NCBI RefSeq assembly: GCF_025725645.1
Contig: NZ_CP107007.1
Location: 2,170,001-2,234,000 of the forward strand
DNA length: 64,000 bases
DNA from: Halomonas sp. GD1P12
Lineage (GTDB): Bacteria; Pseudomonadota; Gammaproteobacteria; Pseudomonadales; Halomonadaceae
Direction of reading: 5' to 3'
The position numbers and the translations under genes are program-made. Positions 45,328 through 55,818 of the stretch are shown piece by piece. Position 1 is the first letter of the stretch. Each line of letters opens with the position of its first letter. Under the pieces are notes generated by a model. It was not told the origin of the DNA, ran no database searches, and saw only the letters and a list, made by a program, of their open reading frames with translations.

Positions 45328-45821
45328 TTACCCCGCGTAAATGGCTGCCCACACCGGTTCTCTCGCTTTTGCTGCTGTTCGTGTGGCTGTTGATGGCGCG
45401 CAGCTACGCCCCGGGGCAGATACTGCTCGGCGGCACGCTGGCCATCCTCATACCGCTGGTGACCTACCGCTTTTGGGACGGCCACATGCAGATCAAAAAG
45501 CCGCGGCTGTTGGCGCGCTTCATTCTGCGCGTACTCAAGGACATCGTGATCGCCAACTTCGAGGTGGCCAGGCTTCTGATCAACCCGTGGAAGCGGCTCA
45601 ACCCGCACTTCATCGAGTACCCCTTGATGCTGGAGGAGCGCTTCACCATCACGGTGCTGGCCAGCACCATCAGCCTGACGCCGGGCACGGTGTCCGCCAA
45701 CCTGCGCCTGGACGGCAAGTCGCTGTTGATCCATGTGCTGGACGTGGAGGACGAGCAGGCGCTGATCGAGCAGATTCGCGAGCGCTACGAGCGCCCTCTC
45801 AAGGAGATTTACGAATGCTGA
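45324..45821 (+). CDS. mrpE: Mrp antiporter subunit E
   Basis: A 165-residue subunit with two N-terminal membrane helices and a cytoplasmic domain carrying the family motif TITVLASTISLTPGTVSANL and a C-terminal LIHVLDVED. ATG 45324 overlaps the mrpD stop by 4 bp; a longer reading frame upstream is inside mrpD. It overlaps mrpF by 7 bp. Confidence 0.95.
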   Translation: MITPRKWLPTPVLSLLLLFVWLLMARSYAPGQILLGGTLAILIPLVTYRFWDGHMQIKKPRLLARFILRVLKDIVIANFEVARLLINPWKRLNPHFIEYPLMLEERFTITVLASTISLTPGTVSANLRLDGKSLLIHVLDVEDEQALIEQIRERYERPLKEIYEC

Positions 45822-46084
45822 GCGTGGCCTTGTACATCACCTCGACGCTGGTGGTGATCGCCCTGATTTTGAACCTGTACCGTTTGGTGATAGGGCCGGA
45901 TTTGCCGGATCGCGTGCTGGCGTTGGACACCATGTACGTCAACTCCATCGCGCTGATCGTGCTGCTCGGGCTGTGGCTCGGCGGCAAGACCTACTTCGAG
46001 TCGGCGCTATTGATCGCCATGCTCGGCTTCATCAGCACCGTTGCGGTGTGCAAATACATTCTGCGAGGGGATATCATCGAATGA
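45815..46084 (+). CDS. mrpF: Mrp antiporter subunit F
   Basis: An 89-residue three-helix subunit with the conserved RLVIGPDLPDRVLALDTM motif. It starts inside the last codons of mrpE and is followed by mrpG after 31 bp. It is too short to stand out in a long-frame scan, but spacing and sequence leave no doubt. Confidence 0.95.
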   Translation: MLSVALYITSTLVVIALILNLYRLVIGPDLPDRVLALDTMYVNSIALIVLLGLWLGGKTYFESALLIAMLGFISTVAVCKYILRGDIIE

Positions 46085-46115
46085 GTCTTCTTTCGACGTT
46101 ACAAGGAGCACGGCC

Positions 46116-46502
46116 ATGGCCTTTCTAATCGAAGCGCTGGTGTCGCTCATGCTGGTGACCGGCGGCGTGTTCGTGTTCATTGGCTCGCTCGGTATGGCGC
46201 ATCTGCGAGACTTCTACATGCGCCTGCACGGGCCGACCAAGGCCTCGACGCTGGGCATCGGCTGTATGCTGGTCGCCTCGATGGGCTACTTCTGGAGCGT
46301 GGATGGCCACATCGACATTCAGGAGATGCTGATTACGCTGTTCCTGTTCATTACAGCTCCCGTCAGCGCCCACCTGCTGGCCAAGACCGGCCTGCACCTG
46401 CGCCTGAAGCACGCCAAAAAGACCGGCGGCGTGCCTTTCGAGCTGCGCGACGAGGAAGTGGGCAAAAAGCCGGTACCGCACCCGGACAAGGGCCACGGCT
46501 AA
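46116..46502 (+). CDS. mrpG: Mrp antiporter subunit G
   Basis: Last subunit of the complex, 128 residues, with three helices and the family segment GMAHLRDFYMRLHGPTKASTLG. AAGGAG precedes ATG 46116. The C-terminal tail is charged (KKTGGVPFELRDEEVGKK). A terminator follows about 55 bp after the stop, ending the operon. Confidence 0.95.
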   Translation: MAFLIEALVSLMLVTGGVFVFIGSLGMAHLRDFYMRLHGPTKASTLGIGCMLVASMGYFWSVDGHIDIQEMLITLFLFITAPVSAHLLAKTGLHLRLKHAKKTGGVPFELRDEEVGKKPVPHPDKGHG

Positions 46503-46532
46503 AAGCCATTTCCCTTTCACCGTTACGGAAAA

Positions 46533-46562
46533 GACAGGTACGAAAACGACAGGTACGAAAAA
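46533..46562. repeat. Tandem 15-bp direct repeat before the Mrp terminator
   Basis: GACAGGTACGAAAAC at 46533-46547 is followed directly by GACAGGTACGAAAAA at 46548-46562, differing only at the last base. It abuts the terminator hairpin and looks like a recent local duplication. Confidence 0.7.
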
Positions 46563-46586
46563 GCGGCGCCTCGAGCGCCGCTTTTT
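46558..46586. terminator. Bidirectional terminator between mrpG and serB
   Basis: A 7-bp GC stem (GCGGCGC at 46563-46569 with GCGCCGC at 46575-46581, loop CTCGA), flanked by five A and five T, so it can end transcripts from both the rightward Mrp operon and the leftward serB gene. Confidence 0.9.
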
Positions 46587-46604
46587 CATGTATCGACCAA
46601 CGCG

Positions 46605-47534
46605 TTAGCGTACCAGCGCTTCTTCAGCGTGGCCCAGAAGGTATAAAAGCCCGTCGAGGCCAACGGTCGACACCGCCTGCCGCGCCTCGGCGCGCACCAG
46701 AGGCTTGGCGTGATAGGCCACGCCCATGCCGGCTTTGGCGAGCATCTTCAGGTCGTTGGCGCCATCCCCTACCGCCACGGCGTGGGCAAGCGATAGCCCT
46801 TCGCGGCGGGCGATCTGCTCCAGAAGCAGCGCCTTGCGCTCGGCGTCGACGATCGGCTCGCTCGTCTCCCCCGTAACCAGGCCATCGCGGATCACCAGCT
46901 CGTTGGCATGGATTTCGTCAAAGCCCAGTCGCGTTTGCAGATGACGGGCGAAGTACGTAAAGCCGCCGGAGAGAATCGCGGTACGATAGCCCAGGCGCTT
47001 CAAGTTCTTCATCAGCCGCTCGGCGCCGTCCATGAGCGGAAGCTCCAACGCGATGCTTTCGAGCACGGTTTCGGACAGCCCCTCGAGCTTGGCCATGCGC
47101 TCGCGAAAGCTCGCCTTGAAGTCGAGCTCGCCGCGCATGGCGCGCTCGGTGACCTCGGCGACCAGCTCACCCACGCCGTGGCGCTTGGCAAGCTCGTCGA
47201 TCACCTCGGCCTTGATCAGGGTCGAATCCATGTCGAAACAGACGAGCTCGAACGCGCGCTCGCCGGCCTCCATCAAAACGATATCCACCGGGTGCGCTTC
47301 GCTGACCTCGAGCGCGGCGTGACGAAGCGCCTGCCACTGCGGGTCGTCCTGCGCAACCGGGGCGCTCACCACGTATTCGATGGCGTCAAGCGGCCCACCC
47401 TCGCCGTGGCTTGCCAAACGGGTGACGCGTTGCTCGGTGAGGTCGAAGCGCGCCATCAGCGCGGCCACTTCCGATTCGATGGCCGGTGTCAGTACCGGCG
47501 CCAGTACGGTCAGGCGTTTCTCGCTACGTGCCAT
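46605..47534 (-). CDS. serB: Phosphoserine phosphatase
   Basis: HAD-family enzyme that makes L-serine from phosphoserine in the cytoplasm. The 309-residue protein has an N-terminal ACT-like region (about 1-90) and a catalytic domain opening with VCFDMDSTLIKAEVIDELA (D101 and D103), then ILSGGFTYFA and VAVGDGANDLKML. It lies 4 bp after parC on the same strand and is probably read in the same transcript. Confidence 0.96.
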   Translation of the reverse strand: MARSEKRLTVLAPVLTPAIESEVAALMARFDLTEQRVTRLASHGEGGPLDAIEYVVSAPVAQDDPQWQALRHAALEVSEAHPVDIVLMEAGERAFELVCFDMDSTLIKAEVIDELAKRHGVGELVAEVTERAMRGELDFKASFRERMAKLEGLSETVLESIALELPLMDGAERLMKNLKRLGYRTAILSGGFTYFARHLQTRLGFDEIHANELVIRDGLVTGETSEPIVDAERKALLLEQIARREGLSLAHAVAVGDGANDLKMLAKAGMGVAYHAKPLVRAEARQAVSTVGLDGLLYLLGHAEEALVR

Positions 47535-47538
47535 GTGG

Positions 47539-49785
47539 CTACTCTCCAGCCTCTAGCCGATCCACTTTCTGAAAACCGCGCGGGAGCTTGCTGCCCCGGC
47601 GCCCGCGTTCGCCGCGGTAGTATGCCAGATCGGCGCTCTTCAGGGTGAGCTTGCGCTTGCCGGCGTGGATGACGAGCTCGGTGGTTTCACTGAGCACCAC
47701 CATATCGCGCACGAACTCTTCGCGCCGCGCGGCGCGAGCGCCGGGAATATCAAGGAGCTTATTGCCCTTGCCCTTGCTCATCTGTGGCAGCTGCTCCAGC
47801 GGGAACAGTAGCAGCCGCCCTTCATTGGACACCAGCGCCACCCACAGCGCCTCGCCTTCCGGCACCGCGACCGGCGGCATGACGGCGCAGCCCTTGGGCA
47901 GGCTGAGCACCGCCTTGCCGGCCTTGTTCTTGCCGGTGAGATCACCAAGCGTTGCCACGAAGCCGTAGCCGCCGTCGCTTGCCAGCACGTAGCGCTGGGT
48001 CGGCGGGGCGAGCATCATGCCGGCCATTTGCGCGCCGGCGGCGACGTTGGCACGCCCGGTGATCGGCTCGCCCTGGCCACGGGCGCTGGGCAGATTGTGG
48101 GCGGATAGCGTATAGGCGCGCCCGGTATCGTCGAGCAGCACCAGCGGCTGGTTGGTCTTGCCGCGGCTGGCCAGCTGGTAACGGTCGCCGGCCTTGAACG
48201 AGAGCCCGGCGGGGTCGATGTCGTGGCCCTTGGCAGCGCGAATCCAGCCCTTTTCGGACACCACCACGGTGATCGGGTCAGCGCCCAGGAGCTCCACTTC
48301 CGAGAGCGCTTTCGCCTCGGCTCGCTCGACCAGCTTTGATCGGCGGGCGTCGCCGTGCTCCTTGCCGGCGGCGCGAATCTCCTTTTCGATCAGCGTGGTC
48401 ATTCTGGCGTCGCTGCCCAGCACGCCGGTGAGCGTCTTGCGCTCCTTTTCCAGCGCATCCTGCTCGCCGCGAATCTTCATCTCCTCGAGCTTGGCCAAGT
48501 GGCGCAGGCGAAGCTCCAGAATCGCCTCGGCTTGCCGCTCGGTCAGTGCGAATGCCTCGATCAGCGCGGCCTTTGGCTCGTCCTCCTCGCGGATGATACG
48601 AATCACCTCGTCCAGGTTCAGGTACGCGGTCAAGAGCCCTTCAAGGATGTGCAGGCGCTCTTCCACCTTACCCAGACGGTGCTCCAGGCGCCGGCGCACC
48701 GTAGCGCGGCGAAAAGTCAGCCACTCGCCAAGCATGTCGGGCAGCGGCATCACCCGCGGGCGGCCATCCAGGCCGATCACGTTCATGTTCACCCGCACGT
48801 TCTTTTCGAGATCCGTGGTGGCGAACAGGTGCGCCATCAGGGATTCGACGTCGACCCGGCTCGAGCGCGGCTCGATCACCAGCCGCGTGGGCTCCTCGTG
48901 GGTCGACTCATCGCGCAGATCCGCCACCATGGGCAGTTTTTTGGCCTGCATCTGGGCGGCAATCTGCTCGAGCACCTTGGCGCCGCTGACCTGGTACGGC
49001 ACCGCGGTGATGACGATATTGGCCTCTTCACGCACGTAGCGGGCGCGCAGCTTCACCGAGCCGCGCCCGGCTTCATACAGCTTACGCAGATCCGCCGCCG
49101 GGGTGATGATCTCGGCGTCGGTGGGAAAGTCCGGCGCGGGGATGAATTCCATCAAATCCGCGGTGGTGGCTTTCGGATTACGCAGCAGGTGACACGTCGC
49201 CTCGACCACTTCACTGACATTGTGCGGCGGAATGTCGGTAGCCATGCCCACGGCAATGCCGGTGCCGCCATTCAACAGCGCGTGGGGCAGGCGCGCCGGC
49301 AGCACTACCGGCTCCTGCATGGTGCCATCGAAGTTCGGCGCCCACTCGACGGTGCCCTGACCGAGCTCAGACAGCAGCACGTCGGCGAATTTCGAAAGCT
49401 TCGCCTCGGTGTAGCGCATCGCGGCGAAGGATTTGGGATCGTCGGGGCTACCCCAGTTACCCTGGCCGTCCACCAGCGGGTAGCGGTAGCTGAACGACTG
49501 CGCCATGAGCACCATGGCCTCGTAGCAGGCGCTGTCGCCGTGGGGGTGGAACTTGCCCAGCACGTCGCCCACGGTACGCGCGGACTTCTTGTACTTGGCG
49601 TTGGCGTTGAGTGAGAGCTCGCGCATGGCGTAGACAATGCGCCGCTGCACCGGCTTCATGCCGTCGCCGATATTGGGCAGCGCGCGGTCAAGAATGACGT
49701 ACATCGAGTAGTCGAGGTACGCCTTTTCGGTGTAGTCGCGAAGAGAGAGGCGCTCGACGTCGCCTTCCGCTACCTGAATATCCAT
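47539..49785 (-). CDS. parC: DNA topoisomerase IV subunit A
   Basis: Decatenates replicated chromosomes together with ParE. From ATG 49785 (AGGG nine bases upstream) the protein is 748 residues. The catalytic tyrosine is Y125 in AAMRYTE, and the quinolone-determining region [13 protein letters not shown] has the wild-type residues S85 and E89. A C-terminal beta-pinwheel covers about 490-730. Two further in-frame ATGs upstream are less well placed. parE lies about 2.2 kb upstream on the same strand, separated by a chemoreceptor gene. Confidence 0.96.
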   Translation of the reverse strand: MDIQVAEGDVERLSLRDYTEKAYLDYSMYVILDRALPNIGDGMKPVQRRIVYAMRELSLNANAKYKKSARTVGDVLGKFHPHGDSACYEAMVLMAQSFSYRYPLVDGQGNWGSPDDPKSFAAMRYTEAKLSKFADVLLSELGQGTVEWAPNFDGTMQEPVVLPARLPHALLNGGTGIAVGMATDIPPHNVSEVVEATCHLLRNPKATTADLMEFIPAPDFPTDAEIITPAADLRKLYEAGRGSVKLRARYVREEANIVITAVPYQVSGAKVLEQIAAQMQAKKLPMVADLRDESTHEEPTRLVIEPRSSRVDVESLMAHLFATTDLEKNVRVNMNVIGLDGRPRVMPLPDMLGEWLTFRRATVRRRLEHRLGKVEERLHILEGLLTAYLNLDEVIRIIREEDEPKAALIEAFALTERQAEAILELRLRHLAKLEEMKIRGEQDALEKERKTLTGVLGSDARMTTLIEKEIRAAGKEHGDARRSKLVERAEAKALSEVELLGADPITVVVSEKGWIRAAKGHDIDPAGLSFKAGDRYQLASRGKTNQPLVLLDDTGRAYTLSAHNLPSARGQGEPITGRANVAAGAQMAGMMLAPPTQRYVLASDGGYGFVATLGDLTGKNKAGKAVLSLPKGCAVMPPVAVPEGEALWVALVSNEGRLLLFPLEQLPQMSKGKGNKLLDIPGARAARREEFVRDMVVLSETTELVIHAGKRKLTLKSADLAYYRGERGRRGSKLPRGFQKVDRLEAGE

Positions 49786-49867
49786 ATGCTTCATACCCTG
49801 GCTTGCAACAAGGCCGCCCTGCACAGGGCGGCGAATGAGCGTTAACGTCGCCGGGTAAACCGGCGCG

Positions 49868-51841
49868 TCATGTTAATTGATAGTGTCGAGCAGCGCCGTT
49901 CGCGACATCCTGAGCGTCGAGTCCCAACGTTTGGGTGGCGCTGCCGTGGAACTCGTCGAGCAGGGCTTTCAACCGCTGCGCCTGGCCTGAAAGCTCGTTG
50001 GTCGCACCGGCGGCCTGATTGACCAGCCCCGCGTTTTGCTGAGTCACGCTATCCATCTGCGTCACTGCTCGATTGATTTCGTCGATCCCGCTGGTCTGCT
50101 CGCTCGATGCCTGGCTGATTTCGCTGATCCGCGATGACACCTCGTCGATGGCAATAATGATCTCGTTCATCGCCGCTTCCGCTTCGCGGGCATAGCCGCT
50201 GCCCGAGGCAATCTGCTCGGAAGTATTCTTGATCAGCGAGTTGATGCTTTTCGCTGACGCGGCGCTGCGCGATGCCAGCTGGCGCACCTCGCTTGCGACC
50301 ACCGCAAACCCTCGCCCGTGCTCGCCGGCGCGCGCGGCCTCGACCGAGGCATTCAGCGCCAGAATATTGGTCTGAAAGGCGATGTTTTCGATCACCTCGA
50401 CAATCGAGGCAATCTCGCCGGAGCTTTCGTTGATCGACTGCATCGAGTTCGCCAGCCGCGATACCTGCTCGCCGCCGCGCTTGACCCGGGTAGCCGACTC
50501 CTTCACGCGCTCATCGGCCTTGCCTGCGTTGTCGGCGTTGCGCTTCACGGTTTCCGCCATCTCTTCCATGGTGGACGATGTCTGCTGAAGCGACGCCGCC
50601 TGCTGCTCGGTGCGGCTTGAAAGCTCGACGTTGCCCGCGGCGATCTCGGTCGACTCACTGGCAATGGCGTCGGCAACGGTGCGTACATCGCTGAACAGAT
50701 GCTGCAGTTTCTCCGCGTAACGGTTGACCGCGTGGCGAAGCTGACCTATTTCGTCTTCGCGGTGGATGGTCAGCGCACGATTCGTTCCTTCCTGGCCCAG
50801 CTGGTCGATCTGAAGGGTAGTGCCGCGGATCTGGGCGATCAGCGCCCGCCCGCCCACCCAGCCGACGAACAGCAAAAGCGCTAGAAGCGGCATGATGAAC
50901 AGCAGCAAGTCACGCGTTAGCGTGCGCGAAAGCGCCGTCACGCGCTCGCTCGGCGTCACCAGGCCCAGCGTCCAGCCGGTGTTGGGCATATCGAACAGAT
51001 GAATCTTGGCCGGCTCATCGACCAGACCGGCACGCTCGACGCTGATTTGCGCGTCACCGTTATCAAGCGCCGTCGACACCGGCGCCAACCACGCCATACT
51101 GGAGGAGGCGTCGCTCAGGCTTTGCATGTCGGGCGAGGTCTGCTCCATGCCGGGCAGGTCGATGATGTTGCGCTCCTTATCCAGCACGAAGGCGTAGCCG
51201 CCGGTGGCGTCTCCCGTTTCCGACAAAAGTGCCGCGACGCCGCCCAGCTCCATATCGAGGGTCGCCACACCGGCAAAATCGCCCTCGAGATAATAAGGGA
51301 TGCTACAGGTCACCATCGCCACGCCGCTGGCCGGGTCGCGATACGCCTCGGACCATACGCAGCGACCCGGGGTCGCCCCGCGCGCGCTTTCATACCAGGG
51401 CTCGCGCTGGTAGGGCGACGCATTGGGCGCGTTGTAGTCATTGAGAAAGTCGAGACTTCCTTGAGCATTGCGCGCCCAGAAAAAGCTGGCCCGCTCGACA
51501 CCGGGTAAAAAGGCGTTTGGCTCGGGCCACACGCCCCCCCCGGCGATGGCCGCGTTGGCGTTATCGTCGATCACGTTGGGAAGTGCTGCCAAATAGAGGC
51601 TTTCATCCCGCGGAAGCGACTCGGCAAGGGCGGCCAGGCTCGCCGTATTTCCCTCGACACGAGCAAGCTCCCCGGCCAGGGCATTGACAATCGAGCCCCC
51701 GGTTTGATCGATCAGTGAATTACTCGCCTGCATGGCCAGCGGCTGCCCCCGCCACGCCATTACGCCGTAAATACCCGCTGCCATCAAAAGAGTGAGTACC
51801 ACCGCGGCAAACGTTAGCTGCCTGGAAATCGTTTTAAGCAA
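49868..51841 (-). CDS. Methyl-accepting chemotaxis protein with dCache-type sensor
   Basis: Transmembrane chemoreceptor of 657 residues. A first membrane helix (about 11-29), a large periplasmic dCache-like sensor (about 35-300, with [36 protein letters not shown] in part), a second helix (about 312-333), HAMP (about 335-390) and a signalling domain whose tip reads [30 protein letters not shown] in part. No C-terminal CheR pentapeptide. The start is TTG 51841, backed by AGGGGG at good spacing. The ligand is unknown; dCache sensors often bind amino acids or organic acids. It interrupts the parE-parC pair. Confidence 0.93.
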   Translation of the reverse strand: MLKTISRQLTFAAVVLTLLMAAGIYGVMAWRGQPLAMQASNSLIDQTGGSIVNALAGELARVEGNTASLAALAESLPRDESLYLAALPNVIDDNANAAIAGGGVWPEPNAFLPGVERASFFWARNAQGSLDFLNDYNAPNASPYQREPWYESARGATPGRCVWSEAYRDPASGVAMVTCSIPYYLEGDFAGVATLDMELGGVAALLSETGDATGGYAFVLDKERNIIDLPGMEQTSPDMQSLSDASSSMAWLAPVSTALDNGDAQISVERAGLVDEPAKIHLFDMPNTGWTLGLVTPSERVTALSRTLTRDLLLFIMPLLALLLFVGWVGGRALIAQIRGTTLQIDQLGQEGTNRALTIHREDEIGQLRHAVNRYAEKLQHLFSDVRTVADAIASESTEIAAGNVELSSRTEQQAASLQQTSSTMEEMAETVKRNADNAGKADERVKESATRVKRGGEQVSRLANSMQSINESSGEIASIVEVIENIAFQTNILALNASVEAARAGEHGRGFAVVASEVRQLASRSAASAKSINSLIKNTSEQIASGSGYAREAEAAMNEIIIAIDEVSSRISEISQASSEQTSGIDEINRAVTQMDSVTQQNAGLVNQAAGATNELSGQAQRLKALLDEFHGSATQTLGLDAQDVANGAARHYQLT

Positions 51842-51980
51842 AGCTGTTCCCCCTGGTTCCTGCCAACATCGTTGGTATGAGTGCCCATACTTTCGTATGA
51901 GCAGCCAACCGTATTCTATATTGGCGGATCGCTCGCTTACCCAAGAGAATCAGGCATTAACACGTCCATTTTAAGCGCTA

Positions 51981-53876
51981 TCACACGTCGATCTCGGCGA
52001 GGTTGCCGTAATCTTCCAGCCACTTCTTACGGTCGCCGGCGCGTTTCTTGGCCAGCAGCATGTCCATCATCTCCATGGTGCCGTCGCCATCATTCAAGGT
52101 GAGCTGCACCAGCCGGCGCGTCTCCACCGCCATGGTGGTTTCCCTGAGCTGCAAGGGGCTCATTTCACCCAGGCCCTTGAAGCGCTGAACGTTGGGGGTG
52201 CCGCGCTTTTTGGCGAGGCTTTTGAGAATGGCCGCCTTTTCGCTCTCGTCCAGGGCGTAGTGTACCTCCTTGCCCAGATCGATACGGTAAAGCGGCGGCA
52301 TGGCAACGAAGACGTGACCGGCGTCCACCAGAGACGGAAAGTGCCGAACGAACAGCGCGCACAGGAGCGTGGCGATATGCAGGCCGTCGGAGTCGGCGTC
52401 GGCGAGAATGCAGATCTTGTGGTAGCGCAGCTTCTCGAGATCGGCGCTGCCCGGGTCGGCGCCGATCGCGACCGCAATGTCGTGCACCTCCTGGGAGCCG
52501 TAGATGTCGTGGGTTTCGACCTCCCAGGTGTTCAGGATCTTGCCGCGCAGCGGTAGGATCGCCTGGGTTTCGCGGTTGCGCGCCTGCTTGGCGCTGCCGC
52601 CGGCGGAGTCACCCTCGACCAGAAACAGCTCGCTTTGAGAGGGGTCCTGGCCGGAGCAGTCGGCGAGCTTGCCGGGCAGCGCCGGGCCCGAGGTGACCTT
52701 CTTGCGCGCGACCTTCTTGGCCTTTTTCTGGCGGCTTTGCGCCGCACTGATGACGAGTTCCGCGAGCTGCTCGGCCTGGTCGACGTGGTGGTTGAGCCAC
52801 AGCGAGAAGGCGTCCTTGACCACGTTGGAGACGAAGGCTGCGATGGTGCGCGAGGAGAGCCGCTCCTTGGTCTGCCCGGCGAACTGCGGGTCGAGCATCT
52901 TGACCGACAGCACGAACGAGGCGCGCTCCCAAAGATCGTCGGCGGTGAGCTTGATGCCGCGAGGCAAGAGGCTTCGGTACTCGCAGAATTCGCGCAGCGC
53001 GTCCAGCAGCCCGGAACGAAAGCCGTTGACGTGGGTGCCACCCTGGGGCGTGGGAATCAGGTTGACGTAGCTTTCCAGCAGCGCCTCGCCGCCTTCCGGC
53101 AGCCACTGGATCGCCCAGTCGACGCCGTGTTCGTCATCGCTGAAGTGGCCGACGAAGGGCTCGGACGGCAGCACCTCATAGCCGTCGGTGGCCTGGGCGA
53201 GATAATCACGCAGCCCGTCGGCGTAGGCCCACTCGGTTTTGGTACCGTCGGGCTCGACCAGCGTCACTGCAAGCCCCGGGCAGAGCACCGCCTTGGCACG
53301 TAAAAGATGTTTCAAGCGGCCAAGCGCGAGCTTGGGGCTATCGAAGTAGCTCTCGTCGGGCCAAAAGCGCACGAGCGTGCCGGTGGCGCGCTTGGCAGCC
53401 TTGCCGATCTCATGAAGCTCTTCGGCCTTTTCGCCGTGTTCGAAAGCGATGGCGTGGCGGGCGCCGTCGCGGGTGACCTCGACCTCCAAACGACGCGATA
53501 GCGCGTTGACCACCGACACCCCAACGCCGTGCAAACCGCCGGAAAAGCGGTAGCTCGACGCCGAGAATTTGCCGCCGGCGTGGAGCTTGGTGAGGATCAG
53601 CTCGACCCCGGAGACGCCGTGCTCCGGGTGGATGTCGATGGGCATACCGCGGCCGTTATCCTTGACCTCGATGGCGCCGTCGCCTGAAAGCACCACTTCG
53701 ATGGCCGTGGCGTGACCCGCCAGCGCCTCGTCGACGCTATTGTCGATGACTTCCTGGGCCAGGTGGTTGGGTCGCGAGGTATCGGTGTACATACCGGGGC
53801 GCTTGCGTACCGGCTCGAGTCCGGAGAGAACCTCGATCGAACTCGCGCCGTACTGGGAGCCGTCAAACTGGGTCAT
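51981..53876 (-). CDS. parE: DNA topoisomerase IV subunit B
   Basis: ATPase subunit of topoisomerase IV, 631 residues. GHKL ATP-site motifs are EVIDNSVDEALAGHA, DNGRGMPIDIHPEHG and SYRFSGGLHGVGVSVVNAL; the TOPRIM domain has LFLVEGDSAGGSAKQARN and ADADSDGLHIATLL. The length and motifs separate it from the larger GyrB. It is followed by the chemoreceptor gene after 139 bp. Confidence 0.97.
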   Translation of the reverse strand: MTQFDGSQYGASSIEVLSGLEPVRKRPGMYTDTSRPNHLAQEVIDNSVDEALAGHATAIEVVLSGDGAIEVKDNGRGMPIDIHPEHGVSGVELILTKLHAGGKFSASSYRFSGGLHGVGVSVVNALSRRLEVEVTRDGARHAIAFEHGEKAEELHEIGKAAKRATGTLVRFWPDESYFDSPKLALGRLKHLLRAKAVLCPGLAVTLVEPDGTKTEWAYADGLRDYLAQATDGYEVLPSEPFVGHFSDDEHGVDWAIQWLPEGGEALLESYVNLIPTPQGGTHVNGFRSGLLDALREFCEYRSLLPRGIKLTADDLWERASFVLSVKMLDPQFAGQTKERLSSRTIAAFVSNVVKDAFSLWLNHHVDQAEQLAELVISAAQSRQKKAKKVARKKVTSGPALPGKLADCSGQDPSQSELFLVEGDSAGGSAKQARNRETQAILPLRGKILNTWEVETHDIYGSQEVHDIAVAIGADPGSADLEKLRYHKICILADADSDGLHIATLLCALFVRHFPSLVDAGHVFVAMPPLYRIDLGKEVHYALDESEKAAILKSLAKKRGTPNVQRFKGLGEMSPLQLRETTMAVETRRLVQLTLNDGDGTMEMMDMLLAKKRAGDRKKWLEDYGNLAEIDV

Positions 53877-54023
53877 GGTGCATCAATTCCTGGAAAACGG
53901 TACTTGGGCCGCGCAAGGGTGAACGGCGCGGCGAAAAAGGCACAGGATAGCGCAAATGCAAACTACTGTATATCCAGCCATGAGTGACCGACACCTCGCC
54001 GGCCACGTTCGCGATAAAATGGA

Positions 54024-55715
54024 TCAGGGTTCGCTCTGCTCGGCGGCCCAGAACGCGCGAATCAGCCCCTGGCTCGAGGCGTCCAGACGGCTCACGTCCC
54101 CCTTGCCTTCCATCAGCGCGCGGGTCTCCTTGGCGATCTCCTTGCCAAGCTCCACCCCCCACTGATCGAACGGGTTGATGTCCCAGATCACCGCCTGCAC
54201 GAACACCTTGTGCTCGTATAGCGCGATCAGCGCACCGAGGGTATGCGGAGTGAGTTCGTCCATCAGCACCGTGGTCGAAGGCTGGTTACCGCGATAGCGC
54301 TTGTGTGCCGGCGGCGCGCCCTCTTCGTCGACGGCGTCATCGCCAAGCATAAGCACCCGCGACTGGGCAAAGCAGTTGGCCAGCGACAGCCGGTGCTGCG
54401 CCTTGAGATGGCGCCGGGTGTCCGGGTCCTCGACATCGTCGTAGCGTTTGAGCGGGGCGATAAAGTCGCACACCACCGGCTGAGTGCCCTGATGGAGAAG
54501 CTGATAAAACGCGTGCTGAGCGTTAGGTCCGAGCTGCCCCCAAAGCACCGGGCAGGTCGAGTAGTTCACGCGCTCGCCCCGCCCGGTGACCGACTTGCCG
54601 TTGGACTCCATTTCGAGCTGCTCGAGATACGCGGCGAAGTACTCAAGGCGCCCGTCGTAGGGCAGAATCGAGTGGGCGCGAATGTCGAGAAAATTGACGT
54701 TCCAGATGCCGGCCAGACCCAGCAGCACCGGCAGGTTCTGCTCGAGCGGCGCCTGGCGAAAGTGGTTGTCCATCGCATGCGCCCCGGCCAGCAGCGCGCG
54801 AAAGTGCTTCATGCCGACGATCAGCGCGATCGGCAGGCCAATGGTGCCCCAAAGGGAATAGCGCCCACCCACCCACTCCCAGAACATCAGCTGATGATCC
54901 GGGGCGATCCCCCACTCGCACATCTTCTCCGGGCTCGCCGACACGCCGATGAAGTGCTGGCGAACGATGAGCTTTGCGCTCACCGGTTTGGCACCGGCCA
55001 TGTCGTCGTGCTCGGAGAGCCGCCCCAGTAGCCAATCCTTCGCCGTATTGGCGTTGGAGAGCGTGTCGATGGTGGTAAACGACTTCGACGACAGAATGAA
55101 CAGCGTGGTTTCCGGATTGAAGCGCGCCAGGTAGTCGGCAAGCTGCGAGCCGTCCATGGTCGAGGCGAAGTGTACGTCCACCGGATGGATGTCCGCGGGC
55201 CGGTAATCCGCCAGCGCGTGGGTGACCATCAAGGGGCCGAGATCCGAGCCGCCCACGCCCAGGTTCACCACGTGGCGAATCGGCTTGCCGGTTGCCCCGC
55301 GCCACTGGCCGGCGTGCAGACGCTCTACCAGTCGCTCCATCTGATTCAGGCTTTCATGAACACAGGCCACGACGTCTTCGCCCTCGACGTCGAGCGTGGC
55401 CTCCACCGGCAGGCGCAGCGCGGTATGAAGCGCCGGGCGATTTTCGCTGATGTTGACCCGCTTGCCGCTCAACAGCGCCTCGATGGCACCGGGTACGCCC
55501 GCCTCCTCGGCCAACGCCAGCAGGTGCACCAGCGTATCGTCGTCAAAGCGCTGTTTCGAGAGATCGAGCGTGAGCCCGTGCACCTCGTGGCTAAACGTCT
55601 CGAAGCGGTCCGGGTCGCCGAAAAGGTCCTTCAGGTGCATCGTTTTCAGCGTTTGCGCGTGCTGCTGGAGCGTTTGCCAGGCGGGCAGCGTATCGGGTGT
55701 GTCGTGTTGTGCCAA
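54024..55715 (-). CDS. pgi: Glucose-6-phosphate isomerase
   Basis: Interconverts glucose 6-phosphate and fructose 6-phosphate. At 563 residues it is of normal length. Family signatures are VNLGVGGSDLGPLMV, FILSSKSFTTIDTL and the C-terminal GVELGKEIAKE. It is divergent from cmoA with about 100 bp between, and 147 bp upstream of parE, so it probably has its own promoter. Confidence 0.97.
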   Translation of the reverse strand: MAQHDTPDTLPAWQTLQQHAQTLKTMHLKDLFGDPDRFETFSHEVHGLTLDLSKQRFDDDTLVHLLALAEEAGVPGAIEALLSGKRVNISENRPALHTALRLPVEATLDVEGEDVVACVHESLNQMERLVERLHAGQWRGATGKPIRHVVNLGVGGSDLGPLMVTHALADYRPADIHPVDVHFASTMDGSQLADYLARFNPETTLFILSSKSFTTIDTLSNANTAKDWLLGRLSEHDDMAGAKPVSAKLIVRQHFIGVSASPEKMCEWGIAPDHQLMFWEWVGGRYSLWGTIGLPIALIVGMKHFRALLAGAHAMDNHFRQAPLEQNLPVLLGLAGIWNVNFLDIRAHSILPYDGRLEYFAAYLEQLEMESNGKSVTGRGERVNYSTCPVLWGQLGPNAQHAFYQLLHQGTQPVVCDFIAPLKRYDDVEDPDTRRHLKAQHRLSLANCFAQSRVLMLGDDAVDEEGAPPAHKRYRGNQPSTTVLMDELTPHTLGALIALYEHKVFVQAVIWDINPFDQWGVELGKEIAKETRALMEGKGDVSRLDASSQGLIRAFWAAEQSEP

Positions 55716-55818
55716 AGCCGTTTCCCTCTTTTTGGCGGGTATCCGAAAGCCCAGGACTGTCGCCTCAAAGCGCGGGGGCGTAAACTACGCCCCTTCCACT
55801 TTTGATCCTGGCTTGCCC

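Noticed and set aside
51842..51985. Possible sigma-28 promoter for the chemoreceptor (TAAA ... GCCTGATT)
   Set aside because: Spacing is one base short and the -10 element matches only GCC plus part of GATAA; too weak to annotate.
53930..54010. Possible LexA box upstream of parE (ACTGTATATCC)
   Set aside because: Only the left CTGT half-site is present; the matching ACAG at the correct spacing is absent.
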